DNA of 64,000 bases from Pelomonas sp. SE-A7 (GTDB lineage: Bacteria > Pseudomonadota > Gammaproteobacteria > Burkholderiales > Burkholderiaceae_C): the NCBI RefSeq assembly GCF_030345705.1, contig NZ_JAUASW010000001.1:124001-188000 (forward strand), written 5' to 3'. Below, one piece after another: positions 1 to 7,643 of the stretch; the first letter of the stretch is position 1; every line of letters begins with the position of its first letter. Position numbers and translations under genes: made by a program. A model generated the notes under the pieces. That model made no database searches. It had not been told where the DNA came from and saw only the letters and a list, made by a program, of their open reading frames with translations.

Positions 1-727
1 CCATCGACAGACCCACGGTCTGCATCAGCGCGGCCGTGCCCAGCACCAGCAGCAAGGCGGCGGCGGTGAAGATCTCGGGGATGTCGCTGCGGGCGATCCA
101 GCGCAGCGCCGGGCGCAGGGCAAGGCGGCCGCCGAGCACGATGGTCAGCACCGCGGCCAGGGCCTTGAGCGCCTGCCAGGAGCCTTCCTCCTCGGCGTTG
201 GCGCCGCTCAGGGCCAGGATGGGGATCAGGGCCAGCACCGGGATGGCGGCGATGTCCTGGAGGAGGGCGACGCTGAGAACGCTCTGGCCGGCCGTGGTCT
301 TGCCCACGTTGCGTTCGGCCAGCACGGCCAGGGCCACGGCCGTGGACGACATGGCCAGGCCGAGGCTGGCACCCAGCGCCAATCGCCAGGGCGCACCGAG
401 CATCAGGCCGATGAGCATCAGCGCTGCGGTGCAGCCCAGCAGCTGCAGCGTGCCCCAGCCGAAGATGGGCCGGCGCATCGCCCACAGCCGCTTGGGCTCC
501 AGCTCCAGGCCGACCAGGAACATCATCAGCACCACGCCGAATTCGGCGAACTCCAGCACAGTGGCCGGCTTGCTGACCAGGCCCAGCGCCGCCGGCCCCA
601 ACAGCACGCCGGCGATCAGGTAGCCGAGGATGGACCCCAGGCGCAGCCAGCGTGCCAGCGGCACGATGAGCACGGCCGCCGCCAGGAAGACCAGCGGCAG
701 GCGCAGCCACTGGGCGTCATGCTCCAT
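1..727 (-). CDS. KefB/KefC-type cation:proton antiporter, 3' end outside window
   Basis: N-terminal 242 residues of a CPA2-family monovalent cation:H+ antiporter; the gene runs off the left edge. Several hydrophobic helices are visible. GYLIAGVLLGP lies near residues 35-45 and FAEFGVVLMMFLVGLEL near 60-76, both typical of KefB/KefC. These inner-membrane proteins exchange K+ (or Na+) for H+. The ATG at 727 is chosen because it is in the conserved frame and overlaps the upstream kefF-like gene by 11 bp, which implies translational coupling. The regulatory C-terminal RCK/TrkA-N part is not in view, so KefB, KefC and a generic CPA2 exchanger cannot be told apart. Confidence 0.88.
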   Translation of the reverse strand, partial: MEHDAQWLRLPLVFLAAAVLIVPLARWLRLGSILGYLIAGVLLGPAALGLVSKPATVLEFAEFGVVLMMFLVGLELEPKRLWAMRRPIFGWGTLQLLGCTAALMLIGLMLGAPWRLALGASLGLAMSSTAVALAVLAERNVGKTTAGQSVLSVALLQDIAAIPVLALIPILALSGANAEEEGSWQALKALAAVLTIVLGGRLALRPALRWIARSDIPEIFTAAALLLVLGTAALMQTVGLSM

Positions 728-1340
728 CGCCCGTTCCTTCCATTTCTCCCGGCAGGCTCCAGCAGCTCAGCACCTCGTCCACCTCCGGCGCCTCGCAGCC
801 GTCCGGATAGTCCAGCAGCCGCTGCACGAAGGACAGGGCCTGCTGGTGCAGCTCCTCGTCGTTGATCTCATGGGCCCCATAGACCACCTGCGGCTTGAGG
901 ATCTGCATGCCGCAGAGCCGGGCGATCTGGGCCTGGGGCAGCAGGAATTCCTGCAGCGCATGGCCGTTGTAGCCGCGCGGCGCATAGGAGGCCTCGCTGC
1001 CGCCAGTCGAAGTCACCAGCCAGATCCGCTTGCCGCGCAAGGCCCGCTGGCCTTCGCCATAGGCCCAGCCATGGGCCAGTACCTCGTCGACCCACAGCTT
1101 CATCAAGGCCGGCATGCCGTACCAGTGCAGCGGATGCAGCCAGACGATCAGCGAGGCCTGGCTCAGCGCCTGCTGTTCGGCCACGAGGTCAATCGCGTAG
1201 TCGGGGTAGAGGCGGTAAAGGTCGCGCAGCTCGAGCCGCTGTGGCGGGAAGCCGGCCTTGTCTATGGCCTGGCGCAGCGCGTGGCTGACGCGCGAGGCCT
1301 GCAGGTCGGGGTGGGCGGCGATGACTAGGATTTCGGCCAT
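717..1340 (-). CDS. KefF-like NAD(P)H:quinone oxidoreductase (flavodoxin fold)
   Basis: A 207-residue flavodoxin-like protein of the NQO1/KefF/MdaB family. It starts with a beta-strand and phosphate-binding loop (ILVIAAHPDLQASR, residues 4-17). HPLHWYGMPALMKLWVDEV (69-87) and TSTGG (110-114) are the family hallmarks of FMN/FAD binding. In enteric bacteria KefF is the ancillary subunit of the glutathione-gated K+ antiporter KefC and has quinone reductase activity. The overlap with the antiporter gene supports that role here. The ATG at 1340 was chosen over longer in-frame extensions because the conserved domain begins there. Confidence 0.87.
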   Translation of the reverse strand: MAEILVIAAHPDLQASRVSHALRQAIDKAGFPPQRLELRDLYRLYPDYAIDLVAEQQALSQASLIVWLHPLHWYGMPALMKLWVDEVLAHGWAYGEGQRALRGKRIWLVTSTGGSEASYAPRGYNGHALQEFLLPQAQIARLCGMQILKPQVVYGAHEINDEELHQQALSFVQRLLDYPDGCEAPEVDEVLSCWSLPGEMEGTGDGA

Positions 1341-1424
1341 GGGGCCTGCGAGTATCCCCGCAACGGCGGCCGGCCAGCCTCGGGCTAACATGGCCCCGGC
1401 TTTGTCGTCCTGCAAGGAGCAAGC

Positions 1425-2051
1425 ATGCCCGTGATCCTGATCGCCAACCCCAAGGGAGGCGTTGGCAAGAGCACCCTGGCCAGCAACATCGCCGGCTACC
1501 TGGCCCGCCAGGGCAAGGCCGTGATGCTGGGGGATGTGGACCGGCAACAGAGCAGCCGCCGCTGGCTGTCGGTGCGGCCGCCGCAGCTGCCGCCCATCCA
1601 GGGCTGGGGCATGATCGACGAGCACCTGGTCAAGCCGCCCAAGGGCGTCAGTCACGTGGTGCTGGACACGCCGGCGGGCCTGCACGGCAAGCCGCTGGAA
1701 GACCTGGTCCGCATCGCCGACAAGCTCTTGATCCCCTTGCAGCCCAGCCTGTTTGACATCCAGGCGACATACGACTTCATCACCGAGCTGCATGATCTGC
1801 GCAAGAAGCGCCACGGCGCCGGTCCGCAGGTCGCCGTGGTCGGCATGCGGGCCAAGGAGGGCACGCTGTCGGTCGAGCAGTTGCACCAGTTCCTGCACAC
1901 GCTGGAGGTCCCGGTCCTGGGCCTCTTGCGCGACACGCAGAACTACGTGCAGTTGGCGGCCCGCGGCGCCAGCCTCTGGGACGTGGCGCCGGGCCGGGTC
2001 GAGCGCGACCTGGCGCAGTGGCAGCCGCTGTGTGCCTGGCTGGATTCCTAG
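1425..2051 (+). CDS. ParA-family ATPase (orphan)
   Basis: A 208-residue ParA/MinD-superfamily ATPase. The deviant Walker A KGGVGKS (residues 10-16) carries the signature lysine, and the Asp-rich strand GDVDRQQSS follows near 36-44. A good Shine-Dalgarno (AAGGAG) precedes the ATG. No ParB gene or recognisable parS site is nearby, and chromosomal parAB normally sits near the origin with gidB. This is therefore probably an orphan ParA that positions some other cargo or acts on a partner elsewhere. It is short and lacks an N-terminal HTH, like type Ib or cargo-positioning ParAs. Confidence 0.85.
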   Translation: MPVILIANPKGGVGKSTLASNIAGYLARQGKAVMLGDVDRQQSSRRWLSVRPPQLPPIQGWGMIDEHLVKPPKGVSHVVLDTPAGLHGKPLEDLVRIADKLLIPLQPSLFDIQATYDFITELHDLRKKRHGAGPQVAVVGMRAKEGTLSVEQLHQFLHTLEVPVLGLLRDTQNYVQLAARGASLWDVAPGRVERDLAQWQPLCAWLDS

Positions 2052-2070
2052 CGATTCGTCGCTTTTCTAG

Positions 2071-2523
2071 ATGCAGAGATTCGAGACGCTGGCCGAACTG
2101 GCCGGCCGCGTGGGGCAGGAGATCGGCCTGAGCCCCTGGGTCGAGATCGACCAGGGGCGCATCCAGCGCTTTGCGGATGCCACCGACGACCAGCAATGGA
2201 TTCACACGGATGCCGAGCGGGCGGCGCAGGGCCCTTTCGGCTCGACCATCGCCCATGGCTTCCTGACGCTGTCCATGCTCTCGTATTTCTTCGATGCCGG
2301 CTTCGCCATTGCCGATAGCGGCATGGGCCTGAACTACGGGCTCAACCGCGTGCGCTTTCCGGCGCCGGTGCCGGTAGGCAGCCGGCTGCGGGCACGCTTC
2401 AAGCTGCTGAACTACGAGGCCATTGCCGGCGGCGCACAGCTGACGGTCGAGGTGACGGTCGAGCGCGAGGGCAGTGACAAACCGGTTTGTGTCGCGGAGT
2501 CGCTGACAAGGCGTTACAGCTGA
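2071..2523 (+). CDS. MaoC-like dehydratase (hot-dog fold, R-specific enoyl-CoA hydratase-like)
   Basis: A 150-residue single hot-dog protein of the MaoC/NodN family. The hydratase signature is present as FADATDDQQWIHTD (34-47), with Asp40 and His45 as the probable catalytic pair. GSTIAHGFLTLSM (57-69) follows. Such proteins hydrate trans-2-enoyl-CoA to (R)-3-hydroxyacyl-CoA, feeding fatty-acid or polyhydroxyalkanoate metabolism. It lies 19 bp after the ParA gene and 39 bp before a response regulator; no functional link to either is evident. The substrate cannot be inferred. Confidence 0.85.
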   Translation: MQRFETLAELAGRVGQEIGLSPWVEIDQGRIQRFADATDDQQWIHTDAERAAQGPFGSTIAHGFLTLSMLSYFFDAGFAIADSGMGLNYGLNRVRFPAPVPVGSRLRARFKLLNYEAIAGGAQLTVEVTVEREGSDKPVCVAESLTRRYS

Positions 2524-2562
2524 GTATGATCCCGGTCTCACAACAAGAACTGGGACCCGAGC

Positions 2563-3276
2563 ATGCGAGTGCTGCTGATCGACGACCATCCGCTGATCCT
2601 GTCGGCGCTGCAGCTCGTGATCGAGGGTCTGAGCGACAACGTCAGCGTGGTAGGCCTGGACAACGCCTCCGCCGCCCGCGAGACCCTGCGTGCCGACAAC
2701 GCTTTCGACCTGGTGATGCTGGACCTTCAGCTGGGCGATGCCGACGGCTTCGACGTGCTGGAGGAGTTCCGCGCCAGCTACCCCGCGCTGCCGGTGGTGG
2801 TGATCTCGGCCTCGGACCGCGCCAGCGACGTGATCCGCGCCATCGACCTGGGTGCCATGGGCTTCGTGCCCAAGCGCATCAGCACCGACATGCTGTCCAG
2901 CGCGCTCAAGCTGGTGATGTCGGGCGGCATCTATGTGCCGCCGATGGCGATTGGCACGAACGAGTCGCTGCCTGCCAAGCCCGAGGCGCAGCCGGTTCGC
3001 CAGGACGTGCAGGCCTTCCAGCCGCCGGCCAGCCTTGACGGCCTGGGCCTGACGCCGCGCCAGACCGATGTGCTGGCCCTGCTTCTGCAAGGCCTGCCCA
3101 ACAAGCTGATTGCGCGGGAACTGGGGGTTTCGGTGGACACGGTCAAGGACCATGTGGCTGCCGTGCTCAAGGCCCTGGGCGTCAATTCGCGCACCCAGGC
3201 CGTGCTGGCGGTCAGCCAGATGGCCCAGCGCCAGCCCGCCAACAGCTTTTCGGCCTGGCGGCACAGCGAGGCCTGA
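2563..3276 (+). CDS. LuxR/NarL-type response regulator
   Basis: A 237-residue two-domain regulator. The receiver domain starts MRVLLIDDHP, with acidic residues D7/D8 and the probable phospho-acceptor D54 in VMLDLQLGDADG. The C-terminal LuxR helix-turn-helix covers about residues 165-225 (LTPRQTDVLALLLQGLPNKL onward). No histidine kinase is adjacent, so the partner is unknown. The linker (about 125-160) is Pro/Gln-rich. Family membership is certain; the regulon is not inferable. Confidence 0.9.
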   Translation: MRVLLIDDHPLILSALQLVIEGLSDNVSVVGLDNASAARETLRADNAFDLVMLDLQLGDADGFDVLEEFRASYPALPVVVISASDRASDVIRAIDLGAMGFVPKRISTDMLSSALKLVMSGGIYVPPMAIGTNESLPAKPEAQPVRQDVQAFQPPASLDGLGLTPRQTDVLALLLQGLPNKLIARELGVSVDTVKDHVAAVLKALGVNSRTQAVLAVSQMAQRQPANSFSAWRHSEA

Positions 3277-3301
3277 AGAAGCCGGCCTCGCCGGCTCATC
3301 A

Positions 3302-3973
3302 TCAATCCAGCAGCTTCACCTTGATGCTGCGGAAGTGGACTTCGCTCTCCGGGTCATGGCCCTGCAGCGCGAAGGTGCCGCTCCTGATCAGACGCTCTTC
3401 CAGCCCCTTCTTGCGCGGCGGATTGGCTTCCTGCGTGTAGTCCACGATCAGCTTGCCGTCGATGCGGGTGACGACGCGCAGGCCCTCGACGCGGATGCTC
3501 AAGGTCTGCCACTGGCCATCCGGCGCGGTGACCTGCGGATAGTCCGCCACGCCCCAGAGCCCACCGGTGCGGCTGGGGTCGCTGTGCGAGTTGTTGACCT
3601 GCACCTCGTAGCCCTTGCTGGGCCAGCCCACCTCTTGCCACAGGGTGTGGAAGTAGACGCCGGAGTTGGCCTTGGGAAAGGTCTTCAGGTCGATCTTCAG
3701 CTCGAAGTTCTTGAAGTCGTGCTTGCCCACCGGGCCCAGATAGAACAAGTGCGAGCGCGGGCCCTTGACGACGATGGCGCCGTCCTTGAGGCTGAAGCTG
3801 CCGGGCTGGTCGCTGGCCTTCCAGTGCTCGAGCGACTGGCCGTCGAACAGCAGCTGCCAGCCCTCGGCCTTTTCCGCAGTGCTGAGGGTGTTGGGTGTGT
3901 CTGCAGCCATTGCGACGGAGGAAGAGGCGAAGGTGAGTGCAGCCAGCAGGGAGCGGCGGTTCATTTTCATCAT
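3302..3973 (-). CDS. DUF1080 / 3-keto-disaccharide hydrolase-like exported protein
   Basis: A 223-residue protein with an N-terminal export signal containing a twin arginine (MNRRSLLAAL) and a likely cleavage after AMA, near residue 23. The rest matches the DUF1080 jelly-roll fold: WQLLFDGQSLEHWK near the N-terminus, NSGVYFH in the middle and GHDPESEVHFRSIKVKLLD at the end. Members of this family hydrolyse or eliminate 3-keto-glycosides. It is the last gene of a three-gene unit with a GMC oxidoreductase and a small dehydrogenase subunit. That context supports periplasmic action on glycosides already oxidised at C3. The start at MMKMNRR is the first ATG after the upstream stop. Confidence 0.8.
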   Translation of the reverse strand: MMKMNRRSLLAALTFASSSVAMAADTPNTLSTAEKAEGWQLLFDGQSLEHWKASDQPGSFSLKDGAIVVKGPRSHLFYLGPVGKHDFKNFELKIDLKTFPKANSGVYFHTLWQEVGWPSKGYEVQVNNSHSDPSRTGGLWGVADYPQVTAPDGQWQTLSIRVEGLRVVTRIDGKLIVDYTQEANPPRKKGLEERLIRSGTFALQGHDPESEVHFRSIKVKLLD

Positions 3974-3975
3974 GG

Positions 3976-4599
3976 TCAAGAGACTCCCACCAGTTTGAGC
4001 ACGGCCACCGGCGGGCCGTCGAAAGTTGCAGACGGCGTGTTGCCCACGAAGCCGACATCCTTCATGCCTTCGGGCGTCGTGTAGAAGCCACCGGCCGTGA
4101 GGTCGCGGAAGCGGGCGAAGAAGCGTGCGGCTTCGGCGAGTGGTGCATCCGCTGCTAAGGGCTTGCAGAGGGCATCGGCGATCTGCGATTGCTGCGCCAC
4201 GCTCGCGGCGGCAAACACACTGCCGAAGCGCTTCTCGCTCTCTGCATCCAGCCAGGCCAGGCCCTTGAGGATCATGGCGCGGTCGCGCTGCTGATCGGGG
4301 TAGGGCGCGCTGACCCATTCGTCGATGAAGACATGGACCTGCAGGTCGGCGGCACTGGGCGAGCCCTCGTCGGCCGGAATGATCAGCGCACAAAGAGCAC
4401 TAGCGCAGCGGCGCTCCCGCTCGGTGAAGGACAGCGGCCACAGCTCACCACTCTTGTAGCGGCGGGCCAGGTCGGGGTCGGTGCCGATGCCGCTGTTGCC
4501 GGTCATCGGCGGCTTGCGTTCGATCTTGGTGCCGGCGGCAAGGGCAGGGCCACTGGCCGAGGCGGCCAGCATCCATTGGAGGGAGGTTCTGCGGTCCAT
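3976..4599 (-). CDS. Gluconate 2-dehydrogenase subunit 3-like small subunit
   Basis: A 207-residue protein beginning with a Tat-like signal (MDRRTSLQWMLAASASGPALA). The body contains LSFTERERRCASALCALIIP and a C-terminal GFYTTPEGMKDVGFVGN, as in gluconate 2-dehydrogenase subunit 3. These small 'hitch-hiker' subunits carry the Tat signal for a signal-less GMC catalytic subunit and help it mature. Its ATG overlaps the TGA of the GMC gene by one base, so the two are translationally coupled. It ends 3 bp before the DUF1080 start. Confidence 0.85.
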   Translation of the reverse strand: MDRRTSLQWMLAASASGPALAAGTKIERKPPMTGNSGIGTDPDLARRYKSGELWPLSFTERERRCASALCALIIPADEGSPSAADLQVHVFIDEWVSAPYPDQQRDRAMILKGLAWLDAESEKRFGSVFAAASVAQQSQIADALCKPLAADAPLAEAARFFARFRDLTAGGFYTTPEGMKDVGFVGNTPSATFDGPPVAVLKLVGVS

Positions 4600-6401
4600 C
4601 AGAGTTCCTTTCGGCGCAGGCGTTCGACGATGTGGTCGGCCGTGCGCCAGGCCAGCGCCATGATCGTCAGCGTCGGATTCTTGTCGGCATTCGAGGCGAA
4701 GGGCGCGCCGTCGGTGATGAAGAGGTTGTTTACATCCCAGGTCTGGCACCAGCGGTTGGTGACCGACTTGTTGGCCTCCGCGCCCATGATGGCGCCGCCC
4801 ACCTCGTGGATGATGGAACCGCCACTGGCGATGGCCTTCACGCCATCGAGCTGCGGGCCGCTGCGCACCTTGCCGCCCATGGCCTCGATGATCTGGGCGA
4901 AGGTCTTCTGCATGTGTGCGGCCTGGCGGGTCTCGTGCTCGCTCCACTGCCAGTGGAAGCGCAGCACGGGAATGCCGTAGCGGTCCTTCACCGCCGGGTC
5001 GATCTCGCAGAAGGACTTCTCGTTGGGGATCATCTCGCCTCGGCCCGAGAAGTAGACGTAGGAGCCGTAGTAGCGCCGCACGTCCTGCTTGAAGGCCTTG
5101 CCGTAGTTGCCGCCGTTGAGCCATTGCAGGCCCGCGCCCGTGCCCAGGCCCGGCATGCGCTTGCCGGTGGAAATCTCGATGTGATAACCGCGTGCAAAGC
5201 CCAGCTCGCCCTTGAGCTGCTCCTTGTAGAGCCACCAGGGCGAATACACATGGCCGCCGCCGGCACCGTCTTCGTTGTGGGCCGGCAGGCTTTCCAGCGC
5301 CGGCACATGGCCCCAGAGGTCGCTGCCCACGGTGTCCATCAAGTACTTGCCGACGAGGCCGCTGCTGTTGGCGAGGCCGTTCGGGAAGGCCGTGGACTTG
5401 GAGTTCAAGAGGATGCGCGCCGACTCGGCCGCGCTGGCGGCCAGCACCACCACGCGGCCCAGCGCCTCTTCGTGCTTGCCGGTGCTCTTGTCGATGAAGC
5501 GCACGCCACGGGCCTTGCCGTTCTTTCCGAGCACGACCTCGTAGGCCATCGCGTCGCACAGGATGTCGAGATTGCCGGTGTCCAGGGCCGGCGGCAGGTG
5601 CACGGCCGGCGATTGGTAGGTGGCGCGTATCGAGCAGCCGCGGCCGCAGGGCGTGGCCCAGAAGCAGGCGGCGCGGCGTTGCATGTCCTTGGTGAGGATG
5701 GCTTGCGCGCGCTTGTTGCCGGGATGCAGCTTGGCGGGCAGTGTCGTGTGGTCCAGCGCCTTGGTGAGCACGGCGCGATGGATCGATACGACGGGCACAC
5801 CCAGCGGCGCTGCATGCTTCTTGATCAGGCGCTCACCCACGCGCGCGGCCGGCGGTGGGAGGAGTACGCCCTCGGGTGAGTCGGGCGTGTTCTCCATGCC
5901 CTCGTTGCTGCCGTAGACGCCGATCAGCATCTCGACCTTGTCGTAATAGGGCGCGATCTCGTCGTAGGTCACCGGCCAGTCGAAGCCCAGGCCATCGCGG
6001 CTCTTGGGCTTGAAGTCGTAGGGCCCGTTGCGCAGCGAGATGCGGCCCCAGTGGTTGGTGCGGCCGCCCAGCATGCGCGCGCGCCACCAGTCGAAGCGTT
6101 GGGTCGGATCGTCGGAGGCCTGGGTGTAGGGCTCGCCGGGCACCTGCCAGCCGCCGTCTATGGTGGCGTCATGGAAGCCGAAGGGCTTGTCCGGCGTGCT
6201 GGCGCCGCGCAGGGGTGCGTCGGCGTTGGTCTGGAACATCGGTGTTTCTTTGACGATGTCGTAGTTGCGGCCGGCTTCCAGCATCAGCACCTTCACGCCG
6301 TCCATGGCGAGGGTGTAGGCCGTCTGCCCGCCCGCGGCGCCGGAGCCGACGACGATGACGTCGTACTCGCGCTGCTTGGTCTTGATGCTGACGTAAGGCA
6401 C
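4599..6401 (-). CDS. GMC-family FAD oxidoreductase (glycoside/sugar dehydrogenase-like)
   Basis: A 600-residue GMC flavoenzyme. The N-terminal dinucleotide-binding motif is VVGSGAAGGQTAY (17-29). GGRTNHWGR lies near 110-118. The C-terminus has the catalytic block IIHEVGGAIMG, then NPTLTIMALA, with the expected His and Asn. No signal peptide is visible, which fits export with the Tat-bearing small subunit downstream. The GTG start at 6401 has AGGAG six bases upstream. With a DUF1080 protein in the same operon, it is most like bacterial glucoside 3-dehydrogenases that make 3-keto sugars. Gluconate or sorbitol dehydrogenase remain alternatives. No cytochrome c subunit gene is adjacent. Confidence 0.87.
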   Translation of the reverse strand: MPYVSIKTKQREYDVIVVGSGAAGGQTAYTLAMDGVKVLMLEAGRNYDIVKETPMFQTNADAPLRGASTPDKPFGFHDATIDGGWQVPGEPYTQASDDPTQRFDWWRARMLGGRTNHWGRISLRNGPYDFKPKSRDGLGFDWPVTYDEIAPYYDKVEMLIGVYGSNEGMENTPDSPEGVLLPPPAARVGERLIKKHAAPLGVPVVSIHRAVLTKALDHTTLPAKLHPGNKRAQAILTKDMQRRAACFWATPCGRGCSIRATYQSPAVHLPPALDTGNLDILCDAMAYEVVLGKNGKARGVRFIDKSTGKHEEALGRVVVLAASAAESARILLNSKSTAFPNGLANSSGLVGKYLMDTVGSDLWGHVPALESLPAHNEDGAGGGHVYSPWWLYKEQLKGELGFARGYHIEISTGKRMPGLGTGAGLQWLNGGNYGKAFKQDVRRYYGSYVYFSGRGEMIPNEKSFCEIDPAVKDRYGIPVLRFHWQWSEHETRQAAHMQKTFAQIIEAMGGKVRSGPQLDGVKAIASGGSIIHEVGGAIMGAEANKSVTNRWCQTWDVNNLFITDGAPFASNADKNPTLTIMALAWRTADHIVERLRRKEL

Positions 6402-6511
6402 GGTGCTCTCCTGGCGGAACGAATCCAGCGGCGGAGTATGCCGGTGAGCGGAGAGGCCGGCTCGCGGCGCGGCGGAGCGAGGGGCGCCGCGCGCACAGCG
6501 GCGGGGCCTGC

Positions 6512-7378
6512 CTAGGCCGGCGTGTAGGCCAGGCGCACGTAGATGGGAGCGAAGGCCTCGGCCTGCGTCACTTCGAGCAGGCGCTCGCGCGACAGCTCCA
6601 GCATGGCGATGAAGGTCACCACCAGCACCTGGGGGCCGCGGCTCGGGTCGAACAGGTGTTCGAACTCGACGAAGCGCTGGCCCTGCAGCTTGCGCAGCAC
6701 GATGCTCATGTGCTCACGCACCGACAGCTCCTCGCGGCTGATCTTGTGGTGCTGGTTCAGCTTGGCGCGCTTGAGCAGCTCGGCCCAGGCCTGGCGCAGG
6801 TCCACCACATCCACATCCGGGAAGCGCGGCTGCAGCGACTGCTCGATATGGACCTGGGCCCGCAGGAAGTCGCGACCCAGCACGGGCAGGGCATCCAGGC
6901 GCGCCGCGGCCAGCTTGATGCGCTCGTACTCCAGCAGCCGGCGCACCAGCTCGGCCCGCGGATCCTCGGGCTCGGCGCCGTCGTCCGTCTTCTTGGGCGG
7001 CAGCAGCATGCGCGACTTGATCTCGATCAGCATGGCCGCCATCAGCAGGTACTCGCTGGCCAGCTCGAGATTGGTCTTGCGCAGCTGGTCGACGTAGCTG
7101 AGGTACTGGCGCGTGACGTCGGCCAGCGGGATGTCGAGGATGTTGAAGTTCTGCCGGCGTATCAGGTAGAGCAGCAGGTCCAGCGGGCCTTCGAAGGCCT
7201 CGAGGAAGACCTCCAGCGCATCCGGCGGGATGTAGAGGTCCTGGGGCAGCGAGAACAGCGGCTCGCCATAAAGCCGGGCGACGGCCACATGGTCGACCAC
7301 CTCGGGCACGCTGCCTTCGGTGGACGGCGCCCCGCTCAGGGCTGCCGTGATCTCGGCCTCGGCCGATTCGCTGCTCAC
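6512..7378 (-). CDS. scpA: Segregation and condensation protein A (ScpA kleisin)
   Basis: A 288-residue kleisin-family protein. It contains FEGPLDLLLYLIRRQNFNIL and DIPLADVTRQYL in the N-terminal half. YLLMAAMLIEIKSRMLLP follows, and a C-terminal winged-helix region ends near RLAYTPA. ScpA bridges SMC heads and binds ScpB in chromosome condensation. A GTG at 7378, 14 nt after the DUF3460 stop, is taken as the start; upstream in-frame sequence overlaps DUF3460 and is not family-like. The partner scpB is not adjacent: the next gene in this direction is the unrelated GMC oxidoreductase. Confidence 0.9.
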   Translation of the reverse strand: MSSESAEAEITAALSGAPSTEGSVPEVVDHVAVARLYGEPLFSLPQDLYIPPDALEVFLEAFEGPLDLLLYLIRRQNFNILDIPLADVTRQYLSYVDQLRKTNLELASEYLLMAAMLIEIKSRMLLPPKKTDDGAEPEDPRAELVRRLLEYERIKLAAARLDALPVLGRDFLRAQVHIEQSLQPRFPDVDVVDLRQAWAELLKRAKLNQHHKISREELSVREHMSIVLRKLQGQRFVEFEHLFDPSRGPQVLVVTFIAMLELSRERLLEVTQAEAFAPIYVRLAYTPA

Positions 7379-7391
7379 GGGAAGTCCGGAA

Positions 7392-7595
7392 TCAGTCCGA
7401 CTTGGTCTGGTAGACGTAGGCCTGCTGGGCCACGCGGGCGGCGCGGAAATCGGCCTGGGCATCGCGGTCCACCGGCTTGTCCCACAGCAGGGCACGTCCG
7501 GCGCGCTGCTCGGCTTCCAGCGTCGGCTTCTTGGCCTTCAGCTCGTCGATGAACTGGGTGACTTCGGACTTGTAGGGCTTCCAGAACAGCGGCAT
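7392..7595 (-). CDS. DUF3460 family small protein
   Basis: A 67-residue soluble protein (MPLFWKPYKSEVTQFIDELK...), recognisable as the DUF3460 family of betaproteobacteria, usually found just upstream of scpA as here. It is charged, with many Lys/Arg/Asp/Glu and Ala residues, and has no transmembrane segment. Function is unknown; the constant pairing with scpA hints at co-expression with chromosome maintenance. Confidence 0.82.
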   Translation of the reverse strand: MPLFWKPYKSEVTQFIDELKAKKPTLEAEQRAGRALLWDKPVDRDAQADFRAARVAQQAYVYQTKSD

Positions 7596-7624
7596 GGTGA
7601 GGGACTCGTCGCGGAGGAGGGAAA

Positions 7625-7643
7625 GGCGGCGATTTTAGCCGCC
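7625..7643 (-). terminator. Possible terminator of the SulP gene
   Basis: On the minus strand GGCGGC-TAAAATC-GCCGCC forms a 6-bp GC stem spanning the SulP stop codon, followed by TTTCCC. The short stem and weak T-tract make termination plausible but not certain. Confidence 0.4.
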
